From Nostoc sp. WHI (GTDB lineage Bacteria; Cyanobacteriota; Cyanobacteriia; Cyanobacteriales; Nostocaceae), in contig NZ_WBKM01000390.1 of assembly GCF_015714725.1 (NCBI RefSeq), forward strand, positions 1 through 61,526: 61,526 bases of DNA, written 5' to 3'. Position 1 is the stretch's first letter. The number at the start of each line of letters is the position of its first letter. This document shows, piece after piece, positions 1-9,600 of the stretch. A program made the translations under genes and the position numbers. The notes beneath the pieces were generated by a model, which saw only the letters and a program-made list of their open reading frames with translations, made no database searches and was not told where the DNA came from.

Positions 1-132
1 CTCTTTGTAAGTCTCGATAGATTTATTTAGAGCGTAATTCCACCACCATCTAGCACACCCAAAAGTTTGAGCTAATTGGATTTGTTGCTCAAGTGACGGA
101 TATAAACGGACTTGTACCACTTTGTGTAACAC
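1..132 (-). CDS. tnpB: TnpB (IS200/IS605 OrfB) transposon nuclease, N-terminal part; runs off the window
   Basis: The minus strand reads 44 codons from a GTG at 132 to base 1 with no stop. The product contains VQVRLYPSLEQQIQLAQTFG followed by CARWWWNYALNKSIETYKE, the typical N-terminus of cyanobacterial TnpB proteins, the RNA-guided nucleases of IS200/IS605 elements. An AGGAGGTG Shine-Dalgarno sequence lies about 8 bases upstream (142-149), which supports this GTG start. Most of the protein, including the RuvC-like catalytic residues and zinc ribbon, is outside the window, so it cannot be said whether the gene is intact. Confidence 0.8.
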   Translation of the reverse strand, partial: MLHKVVQVRLYPSLEQQIQLAQTFGCARWWWNYALNKSIETYKE

Positions 133-290
133 TTCACTTTCACCTCCTTGATAGGAATACTCTACCACAAATGTATTTTATGATAAAGTACTTAAACAAA
201 ATAATTAGGGATTCGTCATACATCCGAAATTTGTTTTTGCTTGATGCAAAAAATCAATTCCAGATGCAATCCTCATCCCCTGCTCCCTAT

Positions 291-320
291 CCCCACCTTA
301 TGAGTACATTGAAGGTGGGG
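291..320. repeat. Inverted repeat upstream of tnpB, possible element end
   Basis: CCCCACCTT and AAGGTGGGG face each other across a 12-base loop. Subterminal hairpins like this occur at the ends of IS200/IS605 elements, and it lies about 160 bp upstream of the tnpB start, where the left end is expected. The exact element boundary cannot be set from the window. Confidence 0.45.
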
Positions 321-363
321 ACTTCCGCAACACGTTAAAAAGCGTTGAGTGTAGAAATGAACT

Positions 364-540
364 ATGGAATCAAAACAAGATAACATTACTATTCTTCAGG
401 AAGTTGAGAAGCGTTTACGGCGGCTGTCTCCAGAAAGATTGCAGATAGTGAGTGATTTTCTCGCTGATCTGGAGGAAAGAGAAGAAGCTAAACGTGTGCA
501 GCCTGGATACTTTGATTCTGCCAATAAAAACAGAGTATAA
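364..540 (+). CDS. Small antitoxin-like protein, 58 aa
   Basis: The ATG at 364 opens a 58-residue acidic, helical frame starting MESKQDNITILQEVEKRLR, with RLSPERLQIVSDFLADLEER in the middle. The pattern (a short helical N-terminus followed by SPERLQxVxDFLxxLE) resembles small DUF2281/VapB-like antitoxin proteins common in cyanobacteria, but no toxin gene follows directly. A shortened copy of the same gene lies at 10301-10381, sharing 17 of its first 19 codons. That shows the sequence is a real, duplicated coding unit. Function beyond antitoxin-like is not known. Confidence 0.55.
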   Translation: MESKQDNITILQEVEKRLRRLSPERLQIVSDFLADLEEREEAKRVQPGYFDSANKNRV

Positions 541-834
541 GTGTTGAGGTCACACTTTGCAGTGGATGGCTTGGTAGTTACTCTGATTGTCTATGCCCTC
601 AATAGAGACAGCGTAAATTATCTATCTTTTCAGTCCCCTACTGCTAGCGATCTCTTATTTTTTCTCCCTCTCACTAATACATTCTTTGTCTTATTTGTCA
701 ATGCGTAAGTTCTGAAGGTGTGTCATGTCTAATTTAGAGAATTTTCATCAACTAAACAACAGTAGTCCTTTTGATGTCACTAAATCCCAAGATAAGGAGG
801 AAGTGCCATTTTATCAAACCCGCTCACATAAGCT
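541..834. other. Intergenic region with a possible IS end and doubtful short frames
   Basis: GCGTAAGTTCT at 702-712 resembles the terminal repeat GCGTAAGTCCT of the deleted insertion sequence at 6039-6436, so a solo element end may be present. A plus-strand frame starting at 725 has a good ribosome site (GAAGGTGTG) and begins MSNLENFHQLNNSSPFDV, but then runs into the antisense of the next gene. It may be the stump of a truncated gene. A GTG frame at 541-708 is open but unsupported. Confidence 0.3.
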
Positions 835-1251
835 TTACGTCAGGTTTTGTTCACTATCGTTGTTGTCAATGACACGAAATATTCGCCAAGGGTCGGCGGG
901 AGAGTTGCGACGAAGAAGCCAGCAGTTAACACCGACCATTTTAGGCTCAAGGGTATATTTACCAATCGTATAAAAAGTGTTGTCGTCCAAAGGGATGTAT
1001 TCCCAATTTTCGTATTTCATAACGAGAAGGTTTTTTTCCTTTCCATAGGCATTAACAATTCCTTCATAATATTTATCACGCCCATAGATAAGTCCAGATG
1101 GCTCTTTCGAGTCTTTTGCGTTGGCAATTCCCACATCCTCTGTCGCCAGATATTTCATCTCCTCAAACTTTTCCGCTGCGTACAACTCGTTCCAACGTTT
1201 GGCAAACTGCTTCAACTGCTCGATCACCTGCTTAGTCTCTTCACTTGTCAT
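835..1251 (-). CDS. NTF2-like / SnoaL-type protein
   Basis: A 138-residue protein with the size and pattern of the NTF2-like (SnoaL/DUF4440) cone fold: an amphipathic N-terminal helix (IEQLKQFAKRWNELYAAEKF), then IYGRDKYYEGI and a C-terminal strand-rich half ending in W-R-I-F-R-V-I-D. Such folds serve as small hydrolases, isomerases, cyclases or ligand binders, so the activity cannot be assigned. The AAGGAG ribosome site 7 bases before the ATG fixes the start. It is the last gene of a minus-strand run that includes the exported protein and the split VioB-like pair, so it may act on the same product. It lies 208 bp downstream of its neighbour, so co-transcription is uncertain. Confidence 0.65.
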   Translation of the reverse strand: MTSEETKQVIEQLKQFAKRWNELYAAEKFEEMKYLATEDVGIANAKDSKEPSGLIYGRDKYYEGIVNAYGKEKNLLVMKYENWEYIPLDDNTFYTIGKYTLEPKMVGVNCWLLRRNSPADPWRIFRVIDNNDSEQNLT

Positions 1252-1459
1252 TTTTTTCTCCTTTCTACTGAGATAACCATATACTAATATCCTAGAAATA
1301 CCTTTGCCAAAATGAGAATGAGTTTTTAGACTGGATAAGGGTTTCAGAACAAAATTTGTGTAATTAATTTTGTATTACCACTTACTTGTATCCATTCTTT
1401 AAAAGCCAGCAACAGATAGAGCCTTGTCTCATCTGTTGCCAAATTTTAGCAAATTGGTA

Positions 1460-2416
1460 TTAGTCAGGACATCCTTGTTGATACAAGCAGCATTCTTTCG
1501 GCTGCTCTGGTAACATCTTTGCAACTTTACTCCAAATCTTTGAATCTGGCTGTTCCATCCCGAAAGTTGTATAGTTCTGACTTACTAACGGGGCTTTAGC
1601 TTCGTTGGGATTACCAGAGAAGTAGAAAGATTGGGGATGGCGATAAGGTTTAGCCGTCTTGTCAAAACTGTCTGGAGTGGGGTTTTTATAGAAAGCGTAT
1701 CCAAATAAAATTTCTAGCTTATCTTTTGGAAGAAATATGGAGTATGCTTGCAGAGAATTATTGAGATGAGTACTCTCTTTTGGTTGATAAGGCAAATGCT
1801 TAATAAAATCAGTGCGTGGAGGGTGGTTATGAGGTGAGAACAAACAGATCCTTGGCTTCTGGTTCGGTTCTTGACCATAATTCAGAAAATAGGCTTTATT
1901 CCCCAAAGACACAAAAGCACAGGTATATTTATTGCTACGTGGAAAGATAGGCAAACACCGATCTCGATAATATTCCATCATCGCCCCAGATCCATCTTTC
2001 TGATCTTTGAGAATGTAAGTGGAATCGTAGTACGTTGTACCAGACGAAACCTCGTAATCACTGGGGGTCAAATTTTCAGGTGGTGAAGTGTAGGGAGGAC
2101 GAAACTTGTCCTCTTTATAATCTTGAAATACCCGATACATTGTCCAATCACTAATCCACCACTTTGGGTATTGTGGATCGGTTGGTTCACCTTTCTTTCG
2201 CTTTTCTAGACAATTATCACCAAAATTTTCTGATTCTTGGCAAGTCTCATTATGTACAGTTCGAGTGGGGTATACGTTGGAGTCGTCAGAGGCTGTGCGT
2301 AATCCAAAGGCCCCCGCGTCACCACTGCCTAGAAAGACCATAGCAATTAAAAAGCAAGCTACTAAGGAAAGTAAGACTCGCTTTGTTATCAATAAAATCC
2401 AACTGAAATTGTTCAT
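1460..2416 (-). CDS. Exported Cys-rich protein of unknown function
   Basis: I do not recognise this family. The chosen ATG at 2416 has an AGAGG ribosome site just upstream and gives 318 residues. A longer frame reaches 2452 but would put 12 polar residues before the signal sequence. The N-terminus has a basic start, a hydrophobic stretch (LLSLVACFLIAMVFLG) and an AGA-like cleavage site before FGLRT, so it is probably exported. The mature part holds eight cysteines, including a C-terminal ECC...GC cluster, which suggests disulfides. The middle is rich in aromatic and proline residues (KWWISDWTMYRVFQDYK). It sits between the ferritin-like VioB-type gene and the NTF2-like gene on the same strand. 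Confidence 0.7.
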   Translation of the reverse strand: MNNFSWILLITKRVLLSLVACFLIAMVFLGSGDAGAFGLRTASDDSNVYPTRTVHNETCQESENFGDNCLEKRKKGEPTDPQYPKWWISDWTMYRVFQDYKEDKFRPPYTSPPENLTPSDYEVSSGTTYYDSTYILKDQKDGSGAMMEYYRDRCLPIFPRSNKYTCAFVSLGNKAYFLNYGQEPNQKPRICLFSPHNHPPRTDFIKHLPYQPKESTHLNNSLQAYSIFLPKDKLEILFGYAFYKNPTPDSFDKTAKPYRHPQSFYFSGNPNEAKAPLVSQNYTTFGMEQPDSKIWSKVAKMLPEQPKECCLYQQGCPD

Positions 2417-2595
2417 GAAGCCTCTTAATTGGATGTTGGGTGTTCTTTTCACTAGGCTGTAACCCTGACTCCAAATCTCTGGATTTGGCTTTTCCAGGCA
2501 TAAATTAGTGTAGTTTTGGCTAGTGTAAGGACAGGGGTACTGTTTCCGAGTAAAAAATCTGTTCTACTACCAAAAAAAATTGCTTTTTCTGCCCT

Positions 2596-3741
2596 TCACA
2601 ATTGGTATTCAAATGAAGGTGCAACACGCTTCTCAGCATCAGGCCCTGTTTTAATTTTCAGTTCTGCCATCTCCTCAGCTTGCAACTTTAATTCAAACAT
2701 CACTCCGATAGTTGTATTTAAGTAATCTGGGTGACCATTGAAAGTCTTTTGCAAGCCGTTCAATAAGCTTGTGTAAGAGTGGTTGAACTGATCTACCAAG
2801 CGACGCGCTCGGCTACCTTCGGGATACATCTCGGCTTTAGAATTCTCTACAAGTGGATAAATCTTTTCAGAGTCTAGATTGATTGGTTGATTCAGGTCGT
2901 AGACAAATCTACCTGGATTTTCTGGGTCTGGGTCTGGGTCTGGGTCTGGGTCTGGCACCAGGCGACCACCTTTGATAATTTGAGCAAAGCGATAGTAATG
3001 AGCAGGCTGATTTTGTGGATCAAGGGGGCTAGACGTCTGGGTGGCTTGGCTTTTACCCTTACCGTTAAGAGAGCATACTCGTGTCTTCTGTTCGGTTGAC
3101 ATTCCTTCGCCCTGCACAATAATCAACTTCAAGGCTGAGGTGGCTTTGTCCACATCTGTGATTTCAAATAATTCCGTTCTTGGAAACCATTTTTCATTGA
3201 GAACCTGAGTGCGCGGTTGAATGCTTAATGCTCCCTGGTGATGTAAGTCTGTGATTTTTTTAATAATTGCTTGATAGAACGCTCCAATCGTTTGATACTC
3301 TTCTTCCGTTGCTCTCAGGGCGAAGGGGACGGGCTTGGCTGGGTAATCTTCCGGGTCTATAGAGGTTTCAATTTGCATAAAGGTGTTGGTGATTTGATCT
3401 ATCGAGAGAGGCGCAAGTCCCACGATTAGATCCGGTTGCACCAATGGTAAGTGCCCTGGATAGGTGGGGATAAAGTCAGGTTTATTGACTTGGGGTGTAC
3501 CACCAATGGCATTCAAAACATTGGCTGCAATGACCATATGCAGCATTTCTTCCCGCACCACTGAGAAAAGGATTTCGGCTACCTCCTGATTAGAGTTAGG
3601 TTGGATAGAATATAGTGCTGTTAGGTAAAGCGGAATGGTTGAATGTTCTAACTCGATCGCTGCTTGCAGATGTCGATAAAGATCCGCAGCTTGTGTGGCG
3701 TTTTGGATCTCTTGAATAATGCGAACGGGAATTTTTAACAT
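2596..3741 (-). CDS. Ferritin-like protein, C-terminal half of a VioB/RebD-type enzyme
   Basis: A 381-residue protein. Residues 20-45 contain LQAAIELEHSTIPLYLTALY and residues 64-80 EEMLHMVIAANVLNAIGG, a helix pair with E30/E32, E64/E65 and H68 as likely metal ligands. This matches the ferritin-like domain (PF12902) that forms the C-terminal part of VioB, the iminophenyl-pyruvate dimer synthase of violacein synthesis. VioB has a closely similar helix pair (DLELSVMLQYLY, EEMIHYLVVNNLL). The start has an AAGGAG ribosome site. Only 33 bp upstream lies the gene for the counterpart of VioB's N-terminal half, and together they add up to about one VioB length. The substrate is unknown: no tryptophan oxidase (VioA) is visible here. 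A five-fold Asp-Pro run lies in the second half. Confidence 0.75.
   Translation of the reverse strand: MLKIPVRIIQEIQNATQAADLYRHLQAAIELEHSTIPLYLTALYSIQPNSNQEVAEILFSVVREEMLHMVIAANVLNAIGGTPQVNKPDFIPTYPGHLPLVQPDLIVGLAPLSIDQITNTFMQIETSIDPEDYPAKPVPFALRATEEEYQTIGAFYQAIIKKITDLHHQGALSIQPRTQVLNEKWFPRTELFEITDVDKATSALKLIIVQGEGMSTEQKTRVCSLNGKGKSQATQTSSPLDPQNQPAHYYRFAQIIKGGRLVPDPDPDPDPDPENPGRFVYDLNQPINLDSEKIYPLVENSKAEMYPEGSRARRLVDQFNHSYTSLLNGLQKTFNGHPDYLNTTIGVMFELKLQAEEMAELKIKTGPDAEKRVAPSFEYQL
2921..2955. repeat. Hexanucleotide microsatellite TCTGGG, nearly 6 copies
   Basis: TCTGGG is repeated five times and followed by TCTGG. On the coding (minus) strand it encodes an Asp-Pro dipeptide run inside the ferritin-like protein. 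Because the period is six, copy-number changes lengthen or shorten the linker without shifting the frame. Confidence 0.9.
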
Positions 3742-3774
3742 ACACTTCTCCTTCTTGTGTAAAGCGTTTTTATG

Positions 3775-5718
3775 TTACGGGTTGCGTTGAATTCGCCGCA
3801 GGGCGATTTGGAAATTTTGGTAACCGTGTGCGGTGCTATCGTCTTCTAATGGTGCAGCTGTATCTTTAGACTCTAGTGCAAATGATGGGATAGATGTTTT
3901 CTCAATTGCTTGTAGCCCTTCTGCTAGAGATAGTTTCTGTCCTTGTCCTAGCCGCAGGACATAGCTGCCATCGGCGTACTGCTCCCGCAACCATCGCAGA
4001 ATTGTGACTCGCTTGGCACGAGAGAGGTCACGGGTAACTGGCATGGAATTGGGGTCATCAATATCTAAAGAAAAAGCCAATTCTAAAATGGCCCGATTCT
4101 CCCGCACTGAATCGTAGTCTCCCAGGTCAACCAAGCGCTTACTCATAATTGGATAGAGGTTGCCATACTGTTGGAAAATGGGGTGAATATGCTCGAACCA
4201 GGTAGGGCGATCGGGAATTGGATAAGCATCAAAGAGTAAAACGTAGATGCCATCAAGTGACTGTTTTTGACTGTCTGCCTGCCCTTGCAGAGAGTATAGC
4301 AGCGTATAAATTTGCCCATCAATGTAACCACGGGGATTACCAGGGTCTTGCGTTTCAATTAACAACTTGGCTTTACCAGCAGTATCTGTTGTCAGGTTCA
4401 GGGGTAAGTTTTTTAGTGCCTTCTTGGGCCAGTCTGTCCAAGGGCTTTCAGCCTTGGGAGGTCGGCGATCATTTTCCCCACCGCCGGCATTATTGTTCGG
4501 ATCGCTGAAAGTTATATTCACTGAGGCATTGGGGAGTGGTTTGCCATAACGACTAGCAAAAAGTTCGATCTCAGCTGTTTCTGTTGGCTCAACTCGTTGC
4601 ACAAACTTATCGGCGCGAACCAATAACCCGCCAAGACTTTCCCGAACCAAGACTTTCCCTGTATTGCTATCAAGCATTTGAATCAGCGCCAAAGGACTGT
4701 TCTGTATTAACTCCCGTTGTTCGGGAAGCAAAGGTGTAGCCCAAATTCCAGCCGTTTTCGACAACCAGTCTGGCGTGCGATAGGGAATTAGGCTGCCTAA
4801 TGCCACAAACCCTTCGTTTTTGGACAGGGTTTCAGACTCCTGAGTATTTTCATCTTTGAGAATTACTAACTGAAGTTCACCAAGGTCTTGCAATCCCAAC
4901 TCAAAAGTCAAGGGTAGAGCATTGCCCAAATCAACTAAGACAGAGCTTTTATGGTCATCAATTAAGGCATCAAAGAAGTTGATTTTGTTCAGGAGAGATC
5001 CCGTCTTTTCATCAAGATTCGGTACCATCCGTCGCCCTTTAACAAACGAGCGAGGCTCATTCTCATCGTAAGGGCCGATCGCCCCAATTACTGTACCCAG
5101 GGTAAACCGATCCGCGTTCTTGTCTGTACTATAGCCAAAGGTGGTAAACCGGATTGACAGTTTCCCATTTGCTGATGCAGCCTTTATCTTTAGCGCCTCT
5201 AAAAACCTAGATCCCCGTAAATCATTCCCCCATTGCAGGTCTGTCAGCACCGACTGAAAAGCAGCAGAGGCTCCCGTAGAACCACCTGCTCCCTGACGAC
5301 GACCAAACATGATGTCCCGGAAAGATGCTGGCTCAAACTGCGCGACCAGAAAATCCTGCTGACCGTCTGTTAACCGGATGGTTAGTCCCCAAATTCCAGA
5401 GACCATTTGCATTTGTGGGTCAAGATCTACCATCTTGCCTCCCACTCGGTTGTTAGAACCATCAATGGCAAGATTTACAGCAGAATCCTCAATTATTTCG
5501 CTATCGATAAAGAGAGACTTAACTTTACAGTTGATTAAACGGAATGCTCCTGAACCTATAGGATTCCACCAACCATTTAACACTTCGCCCATTTGAAAGT
5601 CTTGAAAACGCTGTTCAAAAGTTGCATTGTCATAATGTCTCACATCGTTGTTGACAGTGGAGACATCTGATTGAAAATCACCGGCAAACACCAGACGTAA
5701 GCTATTTTGATAACTCAT
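3775..5718 (-). CDS. VioB/RebD-type N-terminal half protein
   Basis: A 647-residue protein with no signal peptide. Its beginning (RLVFAGDFQSDVSTVNNDV, then NGWWNPIGSGAFRL) and its last third (FQQYGNLYPIMSKRLVDLGD, then MPVTRDLSRAKRVTILRWL) follow the pattern of the N-terminal two thirds of VioB, which has matching YELVYPFMSDKVFSLAD and MPSTRELSAPKARLFLKYL segments. The next gene downstream, 33 bp away, supplies the ferritin-like part. In VioB, RebD and StaD these parts form one ~1000-residue chain, so here the enzyme is split or the two proteins form a complex. The family couples oxidised aromatic amino acids, but the substrate here is not known. No clear ribosome site precedes the ATG. Assignment rests on remembered VioB sequence and was not aligned by program. 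Confidence 0.6.
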   Translation of the reverse strand: MSYQNSLRLVFAGDFQSDVSTVNNDVRHYDNATFEQRFQDFQMGEVLNGWWNPIGSGAFRLINCKVKSLFIDSEIIEDSAVNLAIDGSNNRVGGKMVDLDPQMQMVSGIWGLTIRLTDGQQDFLVAQFEPASFRDIMFGRRQGAGGSTGASAAFQSVLTDLQWGNDLRGSRFLEALKIKAASANGKLSIRFTTFGYSTDKNADRFTLGTVIGAIGPYDENEPRSFVKGRRMVPNLDEKTGSLLNKINFFDALIDDHKSSVLVDLGNALPLTFELGLQDLGELQLVILKDENTQESETLSKNEGFVALGSLIPYRTPDWLSKTAGIWATPLLPEQRELIQNSPLALIQMLDSNTGKVLVRESLGGLLVRADKFVQRVEPTETAEIELFASRYGKPLPNASVNITFSDPNNNAGGGENDRRPPKAESPWTDWPKKALKNLPLNLTTDTAGKAKLLIETQDPGNPRGYIDGQIYTLLYSLQGQADSQKQSLDGIYVLLFDAYPIPDRPTWFEHIHPIFQQYGNLYPIMSKRLVDLGDYDSVRENRAILELAFSLDIDDPNSMPVTRDLSRAKRVTILRWLREQYADGSYVLRLGQGQKLSLAEGLQAIEKTSIPSFALESKDTAAPLEDDSTAHGYQNFQIALRRIQRNP

Positions 5719-6029
5719 TATTGGATTTAATTATAAACAGAATAAAATACTACTATTTTCATACACAAGATGCGAATAGCCGAAACGATACTTAACATCA
5801 GATAACATCATATATGAGGGCGGAGAATGTCCCACCCAATATCTACGGCTCATGTGAGATGCAGCGCAAACGCATCTAAATATTGACGAGTCTGAATCAG
5901 AGTGGGATTTAGCGAAACCCTTATTAAATAAGGATTTCAGTAAATTAACAAGGTGAAAAAATTAGGAATGGAGAGATTCCCATTACTAATGATGGAACTT
6001 ATTCAGGTTTTGAAGGATTTTTACAAATA
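5719..6029. promoter_or_regulatory. Upstream region of the VioB-like genes with a 15-bp palindrome
   Basis: About 310 bp without a gene, AT-rich. CCTTATTAAATAAGG at 5919-5933 is a perfect palindrome about 200 bp upstream of the VioB-like start and could be an operator or a chance AT-rich palindrome. No clear promoter boxes were identified. Confidence 0.3.
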
Positions 6030-6404
6030 TTAGAAATTAGGACTTACGCTTTTATGATATTTACCCGACCAAAAATATCCAATTAATTCTGCGTATTTTG
6101 GATTGCTGTACAGCTTTTCTATTACTGTATCATCAACACTTAAAATCCCTCCTTCTAAATTGATTATTTCTCTTACTATGTCAAATAAATCTTTTGGTTC
6201 GTATCTTTCTCTGAGCAAAAATCTATTCACACTATCATGTGAAACATCTCCCAATATTTCTGCTAATCGACTGCACCCTCCATGCTTTGGCTCTGACAGC
6301 AAGAACAGGGTGTAATACTCCAAATTACATTGTGCTGTTGAGGGTTTGCTGATTTCTCTAATTGTCCAATACCTTGAAAGTAGACGACATCTTTTTTCAA
6401 TGCA
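6030..6404 (-). pseudogene. Truncated DDE transposase (IS4/IS701-like), N-terminal part
   Basis: The minus-strand frame is open from 6404 to 6030 without a standard start and reads REISKPSTAQCNLEYYTLF, then a segment ending SHDSVNRFLLRERYEPKDLF, the usual N-terminus of a cyanobacterial IS4/IS701-like transposase. LSVDDTVI carries the first catalytic aspartate. After GYFWSGKYHKS the frame ends abruptly, so the second and third catalytic residues are missing. The fragment fills the deleted element bounded at 6039 and 6436 and cannot be active. Confidence 0.8.
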
Positions 6405-6436
6405 CTATTTTACCACCTCGTCAATGCGTAAGTCCT
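6039..6436. mobile_element. Internally deleted insertion sequence with intact terminal repeats
   Basis: AGGACTTACGC at 6039-6049 and GCGTAAGTCCT at 6426-6436 are perfect inverted repeats bounding 398 bp that contain only the transposase N-terminus. This is the structure of a non-autonomous (MITE-like) derivative that could be moved by a related full-length element. It abuts the 88-bp direct repeat that begins at 6437. Confidence 0.75.
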
Positions 6437-6524
6437 AATAACTTGCATTACAGGAAATACTAATAAACCGCTCAAAAATAGTTGCCGTTATTAGAGGTGC
6501 GATTTCTGTTATTTTAGCGATCGC
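6437..6524 (+). pseudogene. Broken copy of the small membrane-protein gene (direct repeat, copy A)
   Basis: These 88 bases match 10409-10496 with few changes. In the intact copy this stretch holds the start and N-terminus of the small membrane protein at 10435. Here the start codon is ATA, and past the repeat the frame soon ends in Ser-Tyr-Ser-stop. It is therefore a dead 5' fragment. The two copies bracket the RND transporter gene. Confidence 0.75.
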
Positions 6525-6560
6525 ATCTTATTCTTGAGAGTCCTGTTTAGCCCCTAAAGT

Positions 6561-6614
6561 TATCTCGTTCTCAGTGTCCGACTGGGAACGAGATAACAAG
6601 AGGCTCTGCCTCTT
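6561..6614. terminator. Hairpins downstream of the RND transporter gene
   Basis: TATCTCGTTCTCAGT and ACTGGGAACGAGATA (6561-6595) form a 15-bp stem with one mismatch, followed by a second small hairpin AAGAGGC-TCT-GCCTCTT. They lie 60-110 bp past the stop of the transporter gene on the minus strand and may end its transcript. The first hairpin belongs to the CTCGTTCCCAG repeat family also seen at 13644, 41053 and, degenerate, near 49926. There is no long T-run. Confidence 0.4.
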
Positions 6615-6672
6615 AACTTGACGGCAGAGCCAAATAAAGACTTAACAGAAAAAATCAGCTTATCCCATCCTT

Positions 6673-9600
6673 CTAAGACCTGAGTTGTGCCTTTGGCTGA
6701 CTTGAGCCAACAGGTAAAGCCCGATGTTCAGATCCCGAAGTTCCATTAGAAAAATCTGGAGGCTTTGAATCTTGCGATCGCTTCGGAGAAAATATAGCAT
6801 GAGCCAGGCTCTTAACCAAAATATAAAGAATTGGCACTAAAAACAAACTCAAGAACGTCGAAAGCAGCAGCCCCCCAAAGAGCGCTGTTCCTAAAGACCA
6901 ACGGCTGCTTGCTCCAGCCCCTTCAGAGATCACCAAGGGCAAAAATCCTAACAGCGCTGCAAAGGAAGTCATTAAAATCGGCCGCAGACGTTCTTGCCCT
7001 GCTTTTATCGCTGCCCGCGTGTAGCTCATTCCCCGCTCATTCAGCTGATTAGCAAACTCTACGACTAAAATAGCGTTCTTCGCGGCTAGACCAATCAAAG
7101 TCACCAAACCCACCTGGCAATAGATATCATCCACCACTTTCGGGAAAATGCTATCTGCCATGAAAATATTGGAACGTAGCCAAATCGCCGTCATCGCTCC
7201 CAAAATTGCCAAGGGAACTGTTAGCAAAATAATGATTGGGTCAACGTAGCTTTCATACTGAGCCGATAGCACCAGAAAGACAATAAGGATCGCTAAGGCA
7301 AAAATCAAGCCCGTAGATCCCCCAGATGTCTTTTCTTGGAGATAAGTCCCTGTCCACTCATAACCAAATCCTTGAGGTAATATCTCTGCTGCTAGTTCCT
7401 CCATTGCTTTAATCGCCTGTCCAGAACTAGCACCGGCAGCAGGAGCGCCCTGTACTTTGATTGACCTATACAAGTTGTAATGCGAGATGGTTTTTGGCCC
7501 CACAAAGGGAGTAATCTTCACCAGATTGCTCAACGGAATCATCGCCCCGCTTCCAGAGCGCACATACAGCTTGCCAATATCATCTGGATTAGAGCGGAAA
7601 ACCCCATCCGCTTGGACATATACTCGATACTGTCGCTGTCCCTGCACAAAGTCATTCACATATTGCGACCCCAAGTAAGCTTGCAGTGCCCCAAAGATGT
7701 CGTTGATCTCGACGTTGAGAGATTTGGCTTGGTTACGATTTACCTCGATTTCAAATTGGGGAGTGTTTGCAGTGAACTGAGTGAAGACTCTTTGTAGAAC
7801 AGGGTTTTTATTTGCCGATGCAATTAACTTTTGAGCAGTATCAACCAGGGTTTGAATCGGCGCACTTCCGGTTTTGTCTTGAATCATAAACTCAAAACCA
7901 CCCGTACTACTTAATCCTCTCACCGGAGGAGCATTCACAGCGATCGCTCTGGCTTCTGTAATTACAGAGAGCTTTTTGTTCAACCTCTGAAGTATTCCAT
8001 AGACAGACTCAGATTCTTCAGTTCTTTCTTCCCAGGGTTTCAGGTTAACAAAGGCAATGGCTAAATTAGAAGCATTGCCATCGAAACCAAAGCCATTGAT
8101 CACAAAACTAGCTCTAACTTCGGGAAGCGATGTTACTTCTTTGGCAACCCTGTCCATGACAGATTCGGTGTATTTCAAAGAAACCCCGTCAGGCCCTTGA
8201 ACAATTACAAAAAAGTAACCCTGATCTTCCTCTGGAATAAATCCGGTAGGCACTGCTCTGTACATCAAAACCGTTGCTAGTAAACCAGTGATGAAAACCC
8301 CAATTACAATCGGCTTGATATGGGTAAGGTAGCTAACAAACCTGAGATATCGGCGCGAAAACCAGGCAAATCCCCCGTTAAACTGCGTAAAGAACCAACC
8401 TAAAGGCCCTCGTGGAATCTGAGCCGGGCGCATCAGGATAGCTGCCATACTCGGAGAGAAAGTTAAGGCATTAAAGGTCGAAATGCCAATGGAGCAAGCA
8501 ACGGTTAACGCAAATTGTTTGTAGACAATCCCAGTAGTACCTGGAATGAAAGCAACTGGAATAAATACCGCCATGAGTACAAGTGAAGTGGCAATAATTG
8601 CCCCGGTTAACTCTTTCATAGCTTCGACGGCGGCATCAAAGGGCTTCATCCCCTCCTCTAGTTTGACTGCAACTGCCTCCACCACAATAATGGCATCATC
8701 CACAACAATACCGATCGCCAGGACGAAACCAAATAAGGTCAGTGTATTAATCTGAAATCCCAAAACTAACAGAGCCGCACATGTCCCAACCAGGGAAATG
8801 GGGATCGCAACAGTGGGAATAATTGTGGTGCGCCAGTCTTGCAAAAAGACAAAAATTACCAAGACTACCAGGATAATAGCCTCAACCAAAGTGTGCAGAA
8901 CTTCTTCTAAAGAAATTTCTACAAATGGAGTGGTATCAAATGCTAACTGCGCTTTTAGTCCAGGTGGAAAATTCTTCGTTAGCTCTGTGATTTGGTCTTC
9001 AACAGCATGAGCAACGTCCAAGGCATTACTACCCGGAAGTTGATATATCCCCAAACCTACGGCTGCCTTGGGATCATTTCCTGGTATGGTGAATTTGGCA
9101 TCAGCGAGATAGTTCTCTGCTCCCAGTTCAACTCGACCGACATCTCTGACCTTAACCAGGGTGCTATTAGTATCACCTTGACTCACCTTCAGCACCATCT
9201 CTTCAAATTCAGCCGCATCTTTAAATCGACTACTTGCCCGTAAAGCAAATTCAAAGCTTTGATTATCTGGGGCTGGTTCCTTACCAATCGCCCCTGCACC
9301 CACCTGAATATTTTGTTCTTGCAGGGCGACTGTAACATCTTGGGGAGTCAATTGATGTTGAGCAAGCTTGTTAGGATCAAGCCAAAGACGCATGGCATAT
9401 TTGCGCTCCCCAAGAATCGTGGCTTTTCCTACACCAGGAAGCCGTTTGATCTGATCGAGAATAAACAGATCGACATAGTTACTGATAAAAATGTTGTCAT
9501 ACTCATTATTTTCTGAGTAAAATCCATAGACGAGAAGCAGACTGCTTGATGCCGTTTCAACGTTGACACCTGTTCGTTGAACAGTATCTGGCAGTTGAGG

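Noticed and set aside
93..338. 81-codon plus-strand frame at the left edge
   Set aside because: It is antisense to the TnpB start and its upstream region and has no family resemblance or ribosome site.
847..1287. 146-codon plus-strand frame
   Set aside because: It is antisense to the NTF2-like gene, which has a good ribosome site and a recognisable fold pattern.
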